Below, piece after piece: positions 10,871 to 23,540 of a stretch of 64,000 bases of DNA. The stretch comes from Onchidella celtica (Eukaryota; Mollusca; Gastropoda; Systellommatophora; Onchidiidae), in assembly GCA_963931925.1 (NCBI GenBank), contig OZ007581.1, positions 15,130,822 through 15,194,821 of the forward strand, given 5' to 3'. Each line of letters begins with the position of its first letter. Positions within the stretch are counted from its first letter, which is position 1. The notes under the pieces are model-generated. The model ran no database searches. It was not told where the DNA came from and saw only the letters and a list, made by a program, of their open reading frames with translations. Position numbers and translations under genes: made by a program.

Positions 10871-12719
10871 GAAAATTGAATCCCCCCCGCCCCCCCCAAA
10901 AAAAAATAATCCCGTCATACTTGTCAACACAATGAATTTTCAAGCCATTCTGCTTGCTCCATGCTTGCAAGTCTCGTCACTCTATTTCAAGATAAGAGGA
11001 AGCAGTATAAATGATTGAAGATAGCTGAATGAGGCTCGGGATTAAATTCTTAACTATTTTTTAAAATTATTTTGTCACTTTTGGGGGGTTAGATGAGAGC
11101 CCTAGTCCTAAGACTTACAGATAGGAAAGCCACAAAAAACAAAAACTACAGCTCGAAAATGTGGCACTAACTTACATTTGAATAAGCTTACTGCTTGAAG
11201 AGGAGCAAACTTTTTGTTGTTGTTGTTGTTTGTTTTTACACAACGCTGGCCCAACTTAATTCTGCATTAACTCGATATATTCTGACAATATTCCTTAAAA
11301 TGAAAATAATGCCTCTCTCAGACAGCAATAGGCCCATTCAGGACATCGGCCATTTTAGTTGTCAGGACCCATGCATAACCATGGCATTGGTAGCATTGAT
11401 TTTGATTCGTTAGCTGATTTGCACTGCGAGCACTTCTGGCGGTTCGAACCAATCGGCGGCGAGCTAAAAAAAAAGTTCACTACAGTAAACAATGACACGT
11501 GTGTTCACGCACATGGGAGACGTTCGGTCAATTCTTTCACTTCCTTTCCTTTGTTTGCACGGGTGGTAGGGAATCTGACCAGCTTGGATCCATCCTTTCC
11601 ACCCCTGACATAACAGTCAACTGCAATGCAACCAGCAGGCATTTTAACCGCTTAGACATATCCCGAAGTTACACTCGTCAGCTGATCCACCCGCCATTTG
11701 AGGTGTCGGAAGTACAAAAACAAAAACACTCTGTGGCGGCATTCGCAATGCGCCTATAAAGAATTATACAAATATAAATACAAATAAACTGCCAATGAAA
11801 GGCTATTTCTAACTGACAAAAACTTCTTCTCAACCATCAAAGTTGCCTTCCCACTATTGTCGGGAAACGTTATCTGGAACCTCCCTTCAAAAGTATCACT
11901 GATGTATGGCAATGACAGATACAGGTATTTCTGTGAGGAAAATACCAGAAGGGCTCTCAGCATCAACGTCCTCACAGAATTATTATTTTTTCTTGCATAA
12001 AGATGCTCACCATTATATGAAAGTATGCGGCATTGAAATGCATCGGTTGTTTTTTTTACGTATGTAATTTACCAGAGAAAGAAAATTAATGGAACAAAAA
12101 GAAAAATGGGACGTGGCGCTTGGTCTGTTTCGTATTGATGTTTTCATTTATTTGCTCAGGTCAGAGTCCAACTCTTACACCCCGACAATTTACAGCGTGC
12201 TCAAGGCGATGAAGTGTGGACTCATTTAGGTAACATTACATAAAAATAGTTGTAACGGCCCCGTCATGGACGACCAGGCGCCCCTTTGTCGCCTTGCGTG
12301 CGAGCTTTGATGGGCCAGATTTTGAGCGAATCAGTGGAGCGCAAACTTCTGTTGTTCAGGTAAGAGGATTGATGCGCCAGATCTCGAGCGAATCGGAGGC
12401 GAGCAAAGTTCTGAGGTCCAGTACAGTTGATTGACCAGCCAGACAGGTAAATCGGGACTTCAGCGGTTTGATGGGCCGGTCGACAATTTAGCAAATAATT
12501 ATGATTACATCTTAAATCATGCGGAAAGTGCAAGTAAAAGATGATGGAGAGAGGCTGTATTTGCCCTGTGAATTTTTGGGCTGGAAAATGTTAATGATGT
12601 GCAAGAGTTAGAGTTAGGATTATGTTTAGTTATGTAGTTTTTGGTGACAAAGCCAAGATAAGTTTGTTCCAGAAATTGAGCATACGTTGATAACAAATCT
12701 CCCGGTGTGACTATTTTGG

Positions 12720-13160
12720 CTGCATGACCCAAATAACCCGTGTCAAAAGTAAATGTAAATATAAAAGGGCAAATAGATAAACTTAGACAAACAAAATTAC
12801 ATGTAATTTTTTTTATGTTTTTTAGATCTGTGCTGATACACTAAGTGTCTTGTCGCCTGTGATAATCGGTCATTACTAAGTCAATAAAGAGACCTCGAAG
12901 TAAAAGGACAAAAACAGTGACTGGGGTCTTTGCTTCAGATGGCTCATTGCCCTTGGCATTTACACGTCTCTTTCCTTGTTGTTTGTCTTTTTTGTGTTTC
13001 TTCTGGTTTTTCTTGATTTTTTGCCCTTTCTTCTATGTCTTCTTGTTTTTTATTCATCTTCTTTATCCTTTCTTCCTAGCCCCATAGATGACTGTCTGGT
13101 CTGGCCCCTATAGAAAGAAATGATTAAGAGTTTTTACGGGTTTAGTTGGGGAGGGGATTA
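12720..13160. repeat. Segmental duplication block A3 (paralog of 42005-42410)
   Basis: Shares CATGACCCAAATAAC, GGCAAATAG-type sequence, and GCATTTACACGTCTCTTTCC with 42005-42410. Copy B lacks the 4.2 kb (8540-12720, including the long-TIR transposon) that precedes it here. Confidence 0.8.
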
Positions 13161-15109
13161 ATTTTTCTCTTTTCTTTGGTTTCTGAATTTATTTGCGTCC
13201 GGAGCGCTTCTTGTGTGCAGATGGTATACTGGCCGCTCCAGGAGTTGGACTGAGAATAGGGTGTTGGCAGTGGGTGTGTAAACTGGCCCCAGCAGCGTGC
13301 CTACCACATTGGATGGAGAAAGGAGTTCGAGAATCAGAACAGCTGTAGGGTGGGGTAAAGGAAAGACGAAGCGCTTGTTTCTGATAAGGAAGGCCGAATG
13401 TATTCAGTTCGTTTCTGGGCTACCTCTATGGGTACTATTTTGTATTTAGCAGTAACACAGGTGGGGAGAGTGTCAAGTTCTGTGGGGGGTTGAAAAGAGG
13501 CCCATAGTATTGAATCAAGTCTCCATCACGTTACAGTAATTTGTTAGACAAAGTCCTGTCACACGTCGGACCACGATGGAGGAGAAAGTGGTTAGTAATT
13601 TTTAAATGCAACATGTTAGTGGTTGGCGTCAGCCCAGTGGCAAGAGGGCTTCCCGCATTCCTGTCATCAGGTCATTGATAGGCCATTTTCATAAGAATTT
13701 CTATTAGAAGACGGCAGACACCTGACCTACAGAAGACAGTTAGCAAACATGATAAACATATATATGCAGACACATACGCAATCCACGACATGAACACAAA
13801 TCCCACCCAGGATATATCACCCTCAGATGGAAACCATACTCGCCCCGACCCTTTGCGCCTAGACAGACGTTCTTTTTATATTCCATTCTTACACCGTACT
13901 ATGGTCTTTTAACTCTGGGGTTATTGTCACCTCAGTCCCCATTCTCAGCTGGGACTCTTTTTCCAAGCCTGTAAGTGTCAGTATTTATCTATGCCTCTTT
14001 ATACAAAGCATCCCCATTCCTTGTAATTGAAAAGGAACTTTTATCGCATAAAACTTTTTATCAAGTCTATTACTTTCAACAATTTTAGTATTAATTGTTG
14101 CCTTCCTTTACAAAGACTCTTTTTAGCCGTCAATCTCATAGACGGGCCGGTCTCTTCATGGTCCTGTCCCATTTCACCTTATAATTGTACATGGATATTT
14201 TCATGGGACCTTTTCGCCACGCTCACAATCGCCTGCATAATATTTTAGGGTCTTTACTTATCGTTTACTTTCATCCACTGATGAAACAGAGTTGGTCATG
14301 TGTTTAATGTTGGATTTGTTAACGTACTTTAAAACAACTGGTCAGATCAATATTGTGTTTTTCTCCTATTTAGGTCTTCAAAGAATACATTAACTACATT
14401 TTAAACAAAACGCCAATAAACATAATTTATGCAGATTTGCTTTGAAAAAAAATGTCATTGGAACTTAACTTTAATTTTAATGTTAAAAAGTTAAAAATAT
14501 GATTGTATCTTTCCTCATACATCTTCCTGTCACTTTTGCTGGAAAACAAAAACAGAAAGAAACATTTATTTATTAGATCAAAAGGTCCTGACAAAGTAAA
14601 ACCGAATACCGCACTGCCACCAACAGCAAAATAAAAATACAACAAAAAAAAAGAAGGAAAAAGACATTGATCAATAAGAACAAGAAAAAGAAAATACCTG
14701 TAGGTTTCTTTTCTGCTTTAACTTTTTGATGATTGTAGTTCAGCCTTAGTCTAAGGTCTTGTAAAAACCTGGCATATAAGGTACTGGAATTATATAATCA
14801 CTATCGCAATGGAACAATTTGCCCTAAAGTCTTTGACCAAACCAAAACGTCACTTTTAGAATAATTCTTGGGAAAACCAAGATCCTTGGACATACAAATG
14901 CCTCAACTATCTCTCTCCCCCATGACAGGACTATTGAACAATGTCACTTGGAATGCATTTCAACAGTAATATTCTGTATTTGGAATCATTTCTAATTCAT
15001 CAACAATTAATTATTTATATTAAATATTTATTCTATTGCATCATTTTACTATTTCAAATCACTTTTGCAAGTTTTACAATATTTTGAATTAAGATATTTA
15101 AAAAGAGGG
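13161..15109. other. No recognised gene
   Basis: AT-rich sequence with short ORFs of random composition. Only weak, patchy similarity to 42410-43155. No repeat family identified. Confidence 0.5.
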
Positions 15110-15830
15110 TTAGAAATAATCCTCCTAAAAATCTAATTTTGACCTTGAAATTCTGGTTTGAGATTTATTGTCTATATGAACTCGTTTAGACATGAATAAT
15201 CTACATAGCATTAGGTTAAAAACCTCCTTTTTGGAAGTCAACTATGCATATTCATTTAATTTTACAGCACTAGTAAAGGATGAAGCAAAGGGTAATATGC
15301 ATTTTCTCTCCAGAAATCATGAGTTTTACTGCAGCTCATCTCTTCAACATAATGATGTATATTTTTCTTACAGAAAATAAAACTAAACTATGTTCTAAGA
15401 GGGCAAATTCAAACGTGATTGGCTGCAGATCAGAAAAGGATAAAAAGCAGAATTTTGTACAAATTTTAGTTTACCAACACAAGTTATAAGACAAAGAAAA
15501 CCTATTTAAAAATGGTTTTCAGAAGTAATATTATAGTGAAAATAGATATAATGTAGATAAAGTGCTTTAATATAGTAGAAAGTAGCACTGTTGAGCATGC
15601 GTTGGTATAATGAAATGGAAATACATCCGTGGATTGTCATTTTAGATATGGTCAGCTAGACTTTACTATTGAGTTGATAAAAAAATTAGCTAGTTTTTTA
15701 TGATGAGAATGAAGTGTTTTGAGTAGATATACAGAAAGGTAACCGACTGCATTATGTTGTACCATTTTTGGACCAATAAGTTTCGAAATTGTATTCAGTG
15801 CTATATTGTCTTACGGAAGAAGAAAACATG
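15110..15830. repeat. Segmental duplication block A4, the best-conserved stretch (paralog of 43156-43870)
   Basis: Aligned to 43156-43870 almost without gaps. Runs such as TTAAAAACCTCCTTTTTGGA are identical. Inside are an ATGCATATTCATTTAA element, a CCAAT box in reverse (GATTGGCTGCAGATCAGAAA) and a TATAAAG-like box shortly after. A short ORF is shared, but its ATG at 15192 is TTG in the paralog, so I do not call it coding. Confidence 0.85.
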
Positions 15831-16104
15831 GCCAGATAGGTGCGTCCCAAAAATGGGACGCTAGGCACGAAAGGGTGCGTCATTTTTGTGTCATTCAGAC
15901 ATTTTCCCTGTTTCTATTGAGAGTGCCGGGGATGGAAATTTCGCTAAATATCGTTTCCTAATGCTATTTTCTCAATTGACAGTTAAATATTCAATGGCAT
16001 TGGCCACCATTTAAGGCTGGGACTGGTAACTTACACACGTTACTGATTGTTTTGGGGATATTTCATACTCTGATAACGAACAGGGTGTAATTGTTTCTTT
16101 GGAC

Positions 16105-16982
16105 TTTTTTTTCCCCTCAGGCTGATGTCGGTGAATGAAGCCTTTGGTATGCTGTAGGAGGAATGTAATGATTTTTCACATGCAGATGTCTTTTTTGAGC
16201 CTCCATCAGAGTATTCAGACAGTGACATAACAGACGAAGACAGTGGAGATGAAGATGGCCTGGACGCGGAGATGAATAATCTCTCCCGTCGATAGTTATC
16301 ATCTGGATGCTCTATTACAATATCTTCAAGGGACCAGCAGAAAATGGTCATTGAGAGACCTATTGACGACAATGACAGTGAAGGGCTATCTTATTCAAGC
16401 AGAACCATACCAAGGCACCGGCACAACTAAAATTATCCGTGGTCTTGGAATGGCAGGGTCAGCTGTCATGGATTTGCTGCCTGAACTTGAAAGGAGACCT
16501 CACCATGTGTTCTTTGACAATCTTTTCACTTCTTTGCCTCTTCTGAATATCACAAAAGAGAGTAGCATGAATGCAACTGGAACTCCTCGTGCAAACAGAC
16601 TGGAAGGATGCCCCATCCAGTCAGTGGAAACCCGGAAAAAATCAGAACGTGGGACATCTGATCATCTGTTGTCTCAGTTGGTTCCACAATTCATGGAGTA
16701 GATCCTGTGAAAATGGTCAGGAGATGGTCAAAGGCCCAATACAGAGAGGTCTTCATTAGGATGCCGTTTGTCTTTGATCCACACAACAGGTCAATGGGAG
16801 GCACAGACAGAATGGACCAGAATATTGCAAAGTATAGGCCAGAGATTCAGCTGAAGAAATGGTGGTGGCCGCTTTTTCTGTTCTCCATATCGACTTCAGC
16901 CCATAACTCTTGGCAACCGTATCGCAGGAATTGCTACAACATATTAGAATTTGGCAAAAAAATTCGACCTTGGGCATAAAAG
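16105..16982 (+). pseudogene. piggyBac-family transposase pseudogene, internally deleted
   Basis: An acidic N-terminal segment (SDSDITDEDSGDED) near 16215-16260 is typical of piggyBac transposase starts. The ORF 16351-16701 carries GYLIQAEPYQGTG, LGMAGSAVMDLL and VFFDNLFTSLPLL, which match the central catalytic region. The ORF 16707-16979, in another frame, carries MGGTDRMDQNIAKYRPEI and KKWWWPLF, the hallmark GG.D..D motif and following Trp-rich segment. The part between the N-terminus and the catalytic core is deleted, and the C-terminal Cys-rich domain is missing. The frame changes near 16702. Copy B lacks this ORF between its matching flanks. TTAA occurs at both sides (15983 and 16985), but clear inverted ends were not found. 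Confidence 0.9.
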
Positions 16983-18451
16983 GGTTAAAATGGACATTAA
17001 AAGACAATGCACACATATTAAGGTCCATTGCAATTGGTTTTTAAAAAAAATGTGAGAAGTTTTCTGATTGTTTCACTGCCATCCTTATTTTGCCCTATTT
17101 GTGTTTGCTTTTTGTCGTTCCCCTTTGTTTATTCCATGAAATTTGTGGTATTTTTGTAAGTTTTTTTTGTTTTGTTTTTCAGATTGATGATCGATCTGGA
17201 ACGTATTCAGTCTGTGCATGACTCAGTGATTACAGACAACTGAAGAGATAAAGTACCTAATTCAAGGAACAAAAAAAAAAGGAATATATAGTTGTTCCTT
17301 CATGAATAAGTAGAAGGATTTAAAGTAAATAGTAGGTAGCAAAGAAAATAGAAAAGTATGAAAGTATGTAGATAACCAAGTGAATAAAAACAGAGCTACG
17401 GACTATCCTAGGATTCGGACCCAACTGAAATCTATTATAGCCCAGAATTGTCAATAACTGAATTCTGCGTTGTCGGCTGTATTTTTGTAAGTTCTATTTC
17501 AGTGTAGTGGCATAATGTTTGTCAGTTTGATTTGGCATTTCATTGTAACTGCTTTTATTTTTAATGTGCAGAAATGTTTGACTAACTTAAGCTGTTTTAT
17601 GAAAATGTTGCTTATGCTACACAAAATGTACCAAAATGAAAATTAAATGCACTTAATGTAAATAAATTAAATAAATTTATTTCTTTCGTTGACTGTTTCC
17701 CAAATGGCTTAAATATGGACAATCTTCAATTGTAAGTCTGACGTTTGGCAGAAAGTGCATACAAAACATAACGGAGTGGCTGTTAGAGTAACAGTAGATT
17801 TTAGTGCTATAATTAAGTGAATCTTTGGCCACATATGTAAAACAAACTGGCCAAATACAGGTACGTCTGAAGTTAGACAGAAAGTGCTTTTAAAACATAA
17901 TGGAGAGACTGTCTGAGGCATGTGGCCAAATTCTATGAAGTTTGGAGATGGAAAGTTTTAATATTTGTGTTAGAGGTAGATTGAGGATTCGCGGGAGCTG
18001 GATGTTGACGATAGGGCCGCAATGATTCTGGGTAGGAAAATGGGCTTACAGTATCTTTATAAAAAAAAAATCTCCTATTGTAAGTATTTTGGAAGCTTCA
18101 TGTGTAAATAAAGACAATAATGGTTTAGACAAACCTACATAATTCTTCTAGCCAGTTTGGCACGATACGCGTGTAGGTTTTTATTAGCATTTTACCAGTA
18201 TTTATTAGTCAAATAGAGACCTGGAAGTAAAAAGACACAAAATAAAGACAAAACAGCTTTGGTTTAGTGTCTAACATTTTTAATCGCGAAAGGAGCCTAA
18301 GCAAAAAATGATGTATAGATTAACATTAAAACGTGATATTTGAATTTTATTTTAATTAAAATTACTAAGTTAAAAACATGGCTGAATCATTCTCATACTA
18401 CTCCCTGTCACTTTTAGTGGAAATAAGAAATATAAAGTCAGTAATATAAGT
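16983..18451. repeat. Segmental duplication block A5 (paralog of 45865-47550)
   Basis: Collinear with copy B. Landmarks are AAAATGGACATT, TGAGAAGTTTTCTGATTG, the GGATTCGGACCCAACTGAAATC stretch (about 17412) and the 129-bp tandem units. A third, diverged copy of part of it (about 17190-17490) occurs at 23560-23850. No gene is supported. Confidence 0.85.
17736..17930. repeat. 129-bp tandem repeat, about 1.5 units
   Basis: GTCTGACGTTTGGCAGAAAG at 17736 recurs as GTCTGAAGTTAGACAGAAAG at 17865. The paralogous array in copy B (46692-47020) has one more unit. A fragment of the unit also occurs at 8889-8920. Confidence 0.85.
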
Positions 18452-18518
18452 AGAAAGAAGGAAAGAAAGAAAGAAAGAAAGAAAGAGAGAAAGAAAGAAA
18501 GAAGAAAGAAAGAAAGAA
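18452..18518. repeat. (GAAA)n microsatellite
   Basis: Imperfect GAAA repeat. The paralogous position at about 47550 has only a few units. Confidence 0.95.
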
Positions 18519-18589
18519 CAGTCAAAGAATAATCTAAAGATGTAATATGAGTAAGCAACAATACATATCACTGTTCGTTTATAATATAA

Positions 18590-20685
18590 TTATGTTAACC
18601 CTACTACTTCATAGACCATTAAATTATCAGTTTTGTTCCTCCTTTGACTGCCAGAGCCAATTAAATCAGCGATACAGAAATGTATACTTTATTGGAGTTT
18701 CTAAATTGAAAATAGACTTATATAAATACTAATATTGTATGATGCAGACTTGCAGTTTGAATGCCCTTGATAGGATACAGTAACTCTTACCTGACAGTAA
18801 TAAGGTCAAGGCACATGAATAAGTAACAATGTAACACGGAGAGTATCGTATAGGGCATCGCAAGCAACTACTTATGTGTGCATGGAACCACTAAAGTTGA
18901 ACGTAAATGAATATAATTATGGAAAAATGACTGTACAAAGTGAATAAAAATTTCAAGAAACGTGACAGAAAAAGAAAAAGCATTTTTTTAACTTTTTGAA
19001 TTTGGTACTTTTCAGATTTTACATTTTTCCGTTTTTTTTGTTTTTTTTTTAATCTCCTAAAGCAACAGCAAAACGACTGAAAGCAAGACAGTCTCCTAAG
19101 GCAATGATGCCGATTCTGAAAATCTTAAAAACTGTCTCCATAAGCCCTGACCCTTCACCCCCCCCCCCACCCCCACCCTCACCCTAACAAGGTTCATTTA
19201 CATTTATTAGTAACTGTCTTGAGAAGACTAGTTTAAATGACGATTGCTCCAAACACTGTAATGGTGTCAGGCGGTAAAGTTGTGTGTCGTTCAGTGAGCT
19301 GGAATTTGATGTGCTGACAGTAACTGCATCTTCAGTCGAGATACTACGAACACACGAGTCACAGGAGAAAAATGCATTCAAAAGCTGAAGTTATGTGTTT
19401 GAAATGTTATGAAAACTAAATCCAATAGAATGATTCTATTGCTGTCCTCTACCGTGCGGATCAAACTACTTTCCGTGGTGCTTTCATTGCCAAATGTAAC
19501 TGTTGCTGGTTATTGGATGAAGTCAGAGATATTTCTGAATGTGGCGAAGGTGAAACCCAGTTGTATTATATGTGTAGAAAACGCATCCCAAGTTAATAAA
19601 CTTTTCTCCATGAGGCTAGAGATCTTTCCAGGAGAGCCAATCATAGGCAGAATGAGACAAAAGTGAAAAGCCCTGCCCTAAATGCAAACGTGTGGAAAGA
19701 CCGTCCCAAATTCATTTCAGTACTATCGTTGTCTTTTACATTCTAAAATGCTGATCAGTCAAATTTCCTTTGCGCTTTCAAGGCCAATGTAACTGTTGCT
19801 GGTTGGTGGAGGAGGGCAGAGATTTTTCTGGGACAGTTAATCATGGAATGAAACAAGGGTGAGAAGCAGTGCCCCAGTTGCATACGCGTAGAAAGCCCAA
19901 CCCAAAGTGGACATTCCATTACGGCTATTATTCTCAGAAGTGGCAAACTCATAAGCCTGGACGATACCAGAAACTCCTGCAGAATGAAAGAGAAACATGT
20001 CAAGAGTTTACAACACTAAACCAAGTCTTCCGGTTCCTGAGTTGTCTGGTTCCAGAAAATAACTGACGTTTTGTGTCATCCCTCATGTAGCTTGGCAGAG
20101 AGTTTTGGGGTAATCAGACCTGAGGTTTGTCAAGTGAAATTTAGTTCCGTCTTTAATGTGTTGCACATTCATTTTTCCCATTTTCAGAAAAAAAAAGAAT
20201 GACTTCACATGTCGGAAATAAGTTCTAGAGCTCATGTCTGTAGTACATCCTAATCCTAATATCTTTAATATCCGATCTCCAGCAGGAAAGCTGCTATTTT
20301 TGTGTAATTATGTGGGAAGGGTTTTGCAAGCTAGTTCAGATTTTGAAGCAGGTCCAAATCGAGAGCCGCATGGTAGGCTACCGTAACTCTCGACTTGTTT
20401 TTTTTTTTTTAAATTCAGATTGTTGCCATGTCTACAGATCCTGACAGCCAGCACATTGTTTCATAAGTAGGAGGCTAATCCCTTAAATCTAAGATTTACA
20501 TAATTTTTAATGCAATTGTTGGGTTCAACAAAGACACTTTTTTTTTTGGCTTGTTCTGAGAAATCTATTAAAAACGACTTACGATTGATCACCATGCAGC
20601 TCTCGAAATAATAAATTGAATGATAGAAATCAGCATAATTATTATCCAAAACATAATGCAAACACAGTAACTATAAAATGATATA
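18590..20685. repeat. Segmental duplication block A6 (paralog of 47995-49755)
   Basis: Collinear with copy B. Shared landmarks include CATTAAATTATCAGTTTTGTTCC, GTGTCAGGCGG and GAGAGCCGC(A/G)TGGTAGGC. It contains a degenerate tandem array at about 19430-19910. ORFs such as 19409-19666 are not preserved in copy B. Confidence 0.85.
19430..19910. repeat. Degenerate tandem array, about three ~150-170-bp units
   Basis: Three diverged units share the order: (A/G)TCAAA(C/T)T - GTAACTGTTGCTGG - GAGAT.TTTC - GAAGC/AAGCCC(T/A)GCCC - GTAGAAA..C.(T/C)CCCAA. The same array is present in copy B (48430-48930), so it predates the duplication. Function unknown. Confidence 0.6.
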
Positions 20686-20897
20686 CGTTGCGCACGTTAA
20701 AGATACCTTGGCAGTTGGAAATCGTAAAGAGCAGGCCGAAAGGCCGCTGCCCGGGCAAAAATTGAAATTAATAGGTTAAAATTTATCCATATCATCTCCT
20801 CCCCCCCCCCCCCCGCCAGAACAAGAAATAATAAAACAAGTAAAGTGAGGTGTAAATGCCAAGGGCAGCGAACCTCCTAAAATAAAGACCTCAAACA
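20686..20897 (+). mobile_element. 5'-truncated SINE (3' body only)
   Basis: Runs from GCGCACGTTAAAGATACCTT to AAATAAAGACCTCAAA and is nearly identical to 61912-62124, the 3' body of a full SINE. It lacks the tRNA head. The matching place in copy B (about 49745) has no SINE, so it inserted after the duplication or was lost there. It includes a poly-C run near 20804. Confidence 0.8.
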
Positions 20898-23540
20898 AGT
20901 ATCTCTTAATCGTTGCTCTTGCTATAGATCACATGTAGAACAGGCGACTTATTGGCAAGATTATTCTTCAGACTGAATGCGACAGCATGTCAAGTACAGT
21001 ATCCATTAAAGGGCTGCGCACGTTTTCTAAAACAAAGTGAACCGGACTGAAACTTCTTGAATGGCAATCAGATAATGGCTTTGGGCCAAATACACAAAGT
21101 ACTATTACCAGTACTACTGCTATTACATAGTACTACCTCTAATAATATTCTATCTGCAATATTTATAATAACACCTACTGTCGCTCATACAGCTCGGATG
21201 AGCCCGAAATTTTGAAGGTGCCTTCCCCTAGACCCAGAAATTTCGAAGCCCAAATTGGTGGACACGTTGTTCTCTTTTTTTTTAAACCTTTCTTTGTGTC
21301 GCTACTTTCTCTCTCCTATGCTTTCTTTTTCACGAACGAATGAGCCAATGACTACAAAGGCTTGTAGTGTACGCTGGACAGAGTGAAGAGCTTAAAGTAT
21401 ACACTAGTGTCAGAAGTGTGCCGAGTTGAGCGCTAAACATGGCAGAGGGTTTGGGGCATGTTGCGCATACTAAGTGCCATACGAAAAGAGAGACAGGAGT
21501 GGCCATCTTTATTTTCAATTGATTGTACGGCAAAACGATGGTGAGGGACCTAACATTTCAGCGACAAGTTCTGCAAAGTTGAATTTCCAAAGAAAATCCA
21601 CTGATTAAAAAAAAAAAATCAAGCCGCTTCCATACCCGTCCTCACATCCCCAATAAAGACGACGAAAGCAAACGACATTAAGTCAAGACGCGTCATAAAA
21701 CCATTGTCATGGATTGAAAACAGACCCAATTAAGTGACCAATGAAAGCCTGTTAGGGTGCAGATAAACTGGCATTTTCATTAAAGTGGAGGGATGAAAAT
21801 CGCTCAAACCTTGTGCGTTCTGCTTTTTCTATTTACCGAAACTGAAAATGATTTTTCAGTGTAGATTTGTGTGGAAATAAGCAAAATCCTTTCATAAAAG
21901 TGTATGTTTTATCCAGGCTGGCGGTCTTTTAATATCCTAAAGGTGATACAATAGATGACATCACACTTATGACTTCAAGTCGGCACGATAACGGCTATTT
22001 TTGGCCTTTCGCGGTCTATTTAGTACTCTATTCGTGTTTGGTGTTCAGATCGTCTAGATTTCACAAACATAATTAATAGTTTCCGGGTTTTTTTTTTTCA
22101 CTGGTAAAGTTTTTGTTTTGTATTATCTGAAGACAATTTTGTATATGTGTATGACTTTAAAAAAAAAATTAAATTGTAGATCCTAGTCTCTTTCAAAGAG
22201 GACAGGATGCGCTGTGGGTCCAACTTAGAAAATAATTGTTTCATAGATTCAAAGGCATAATGCGCACTTCGGATATGCATGAAATCTATTCAGTTATGCT
22301 TTACTGATCGTTGGCAAGTGCATGCCACACATTAGGGGGGAGGGGGATTTTCCATTCTGAGTAAAAAAAATACGATGTTCGCACCCCATTGAACAATCAA
22401 TACAACGTGGATGATTGACGCCTGCAAAAGGTTGGCACACAACCACCTAGGAACCAAGGGAGAAGACGACAGTTTAGTTCAAACCTCCAATACGTCATGG
22501 ATGAAATCAAGACTCGCACCAATTGGCTCATTGTTGGAGCTTTGATCCAATTAAGGGCCGCTACGTGGTGGCTCTGCTCCGAGAAATTTATCTCAATGGC
22601 TGCCACATTCATGCTCAGCCAACGCCTCTGAAGTTAGGAAAGTCAGCCCTTCGATTGGGGCAATTGGGGGAGGGGGGGGGGGGTTGAGGGCGTAAGGACA
22701 ACAGGATTCCTGCGAAAGTATAAATTATCTTAACTTAAGCTGTCGGACAACGGTTGTTTGATGTGAAAGTGTTATCAGAGGGCCCAATTTGGCGTATACA
22801 TGCAGATGATCTCCCTCCTCGTTACGTGTCGAAGTCGCTGAACATGAAACTTACTTCACATGGACTTTATTTGTCTTGAATTTGGATTTGAACATGAACT
22901 ACTCGTTTATATGGACCTTTATGTTTTTTTGTTTTTTTTAAATCCTGTTTCAATATGACCAGTAAGGGATGTGCAATGAAATAATCGAAGGGAACAATGT
23001 TGCGTAATATGAGAATAAATAATAAAAGGAGTTGATTTCTTATGCACTCGGAGGTCCCATGTGCAGTGCATTGAGCATGTAGGTCCTTTGACTGCAAATG
23101 TTAACTCATTACAGAGTTGTACATGTATTATTTCAATTTGCCCGAAACAAAATGCCGGAAGTGATGCTCTACTGGGCACACGTCTGTAGTGTGAGTCGGT
23201 GAAGTCAAATTTTTGAGATGCACAATAAAGGCTTTCATTAGACAGTTAATAAAATATGTGGTCAGTACATGGCAATGGTTTTATTACCTGTCTTTTTACT
23301 TACTATTGCTTACTTTTTCTCATCTTTCTTCGGGAAATGGGGACAGGAATGGAATCGGAATTTTTGGTTTCTTCCGTTGTGTCACAAAAGGCAAGTGCAG
23401 GCAACGTTACTGTAAATGCGGTTTGCAATCTTGGGATGTTTCGGCCTATGTGAGACTACAACACAGCAATGGAAACAAGTGCTTTATAGTTGTAAACACA
23501 ATAAACTTTATTGGGACACCTGGGATGGAGGCTTAATGTA
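20898..23540. repeat. Segmental duplication block A7 (paralog of 49755-50243 plus 59206-60860)
   Basis: Collinear with copy B on both sides of B's LTR insertions. The sequence ACAAAGGCTTGTAGTGTACG at about 21355 is the uninterrupted equivalent of the site where copy B carries 8.9 kb of LTR sequence. Other landmarks are GAAATCAAGACTCGCACCAATTG (about 22503) and AATGCCGGAAGTGATGCTCTACTG (about 23150). No conserved ORF. Confidence 0.85.

Larger units (their letters stand above)
8928..12485 (+). mobile_element. DNA transposon with long (~137-bp) terminal inverted repeats
   Basis: Left end GTCGACCGGCCCATCAAACC at 8928 extends to about 9064. The right end is its imperfect inverted copy at about 12350-12485. 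Between them lies a broken ORF of a DDE-transposon-associated protein (10147-10870) and a (CT)n tract. A second partial repeat of the terminal sequence at about 12265-12345 makes the right end internally tandem. I could not find a target-site duplication, so the exact outer boundaries are uncertain. A further isolated end copy lies at 4132. Confidence 0.6.

Noticed and set aside
15192-15380. Short ORF shared by both duplication copies (also 43215-43409)
   Set aside because: The ATG of one copy is TTG in the other, the frames end differently, and conservation is equally strong outside the frame.
15983-16988. TTAA sites as piggyBac target duplications
   Set aside because: TTAA is frequent in this AT-rich sequence and no terminal inverted repeats were found next to the two sites.
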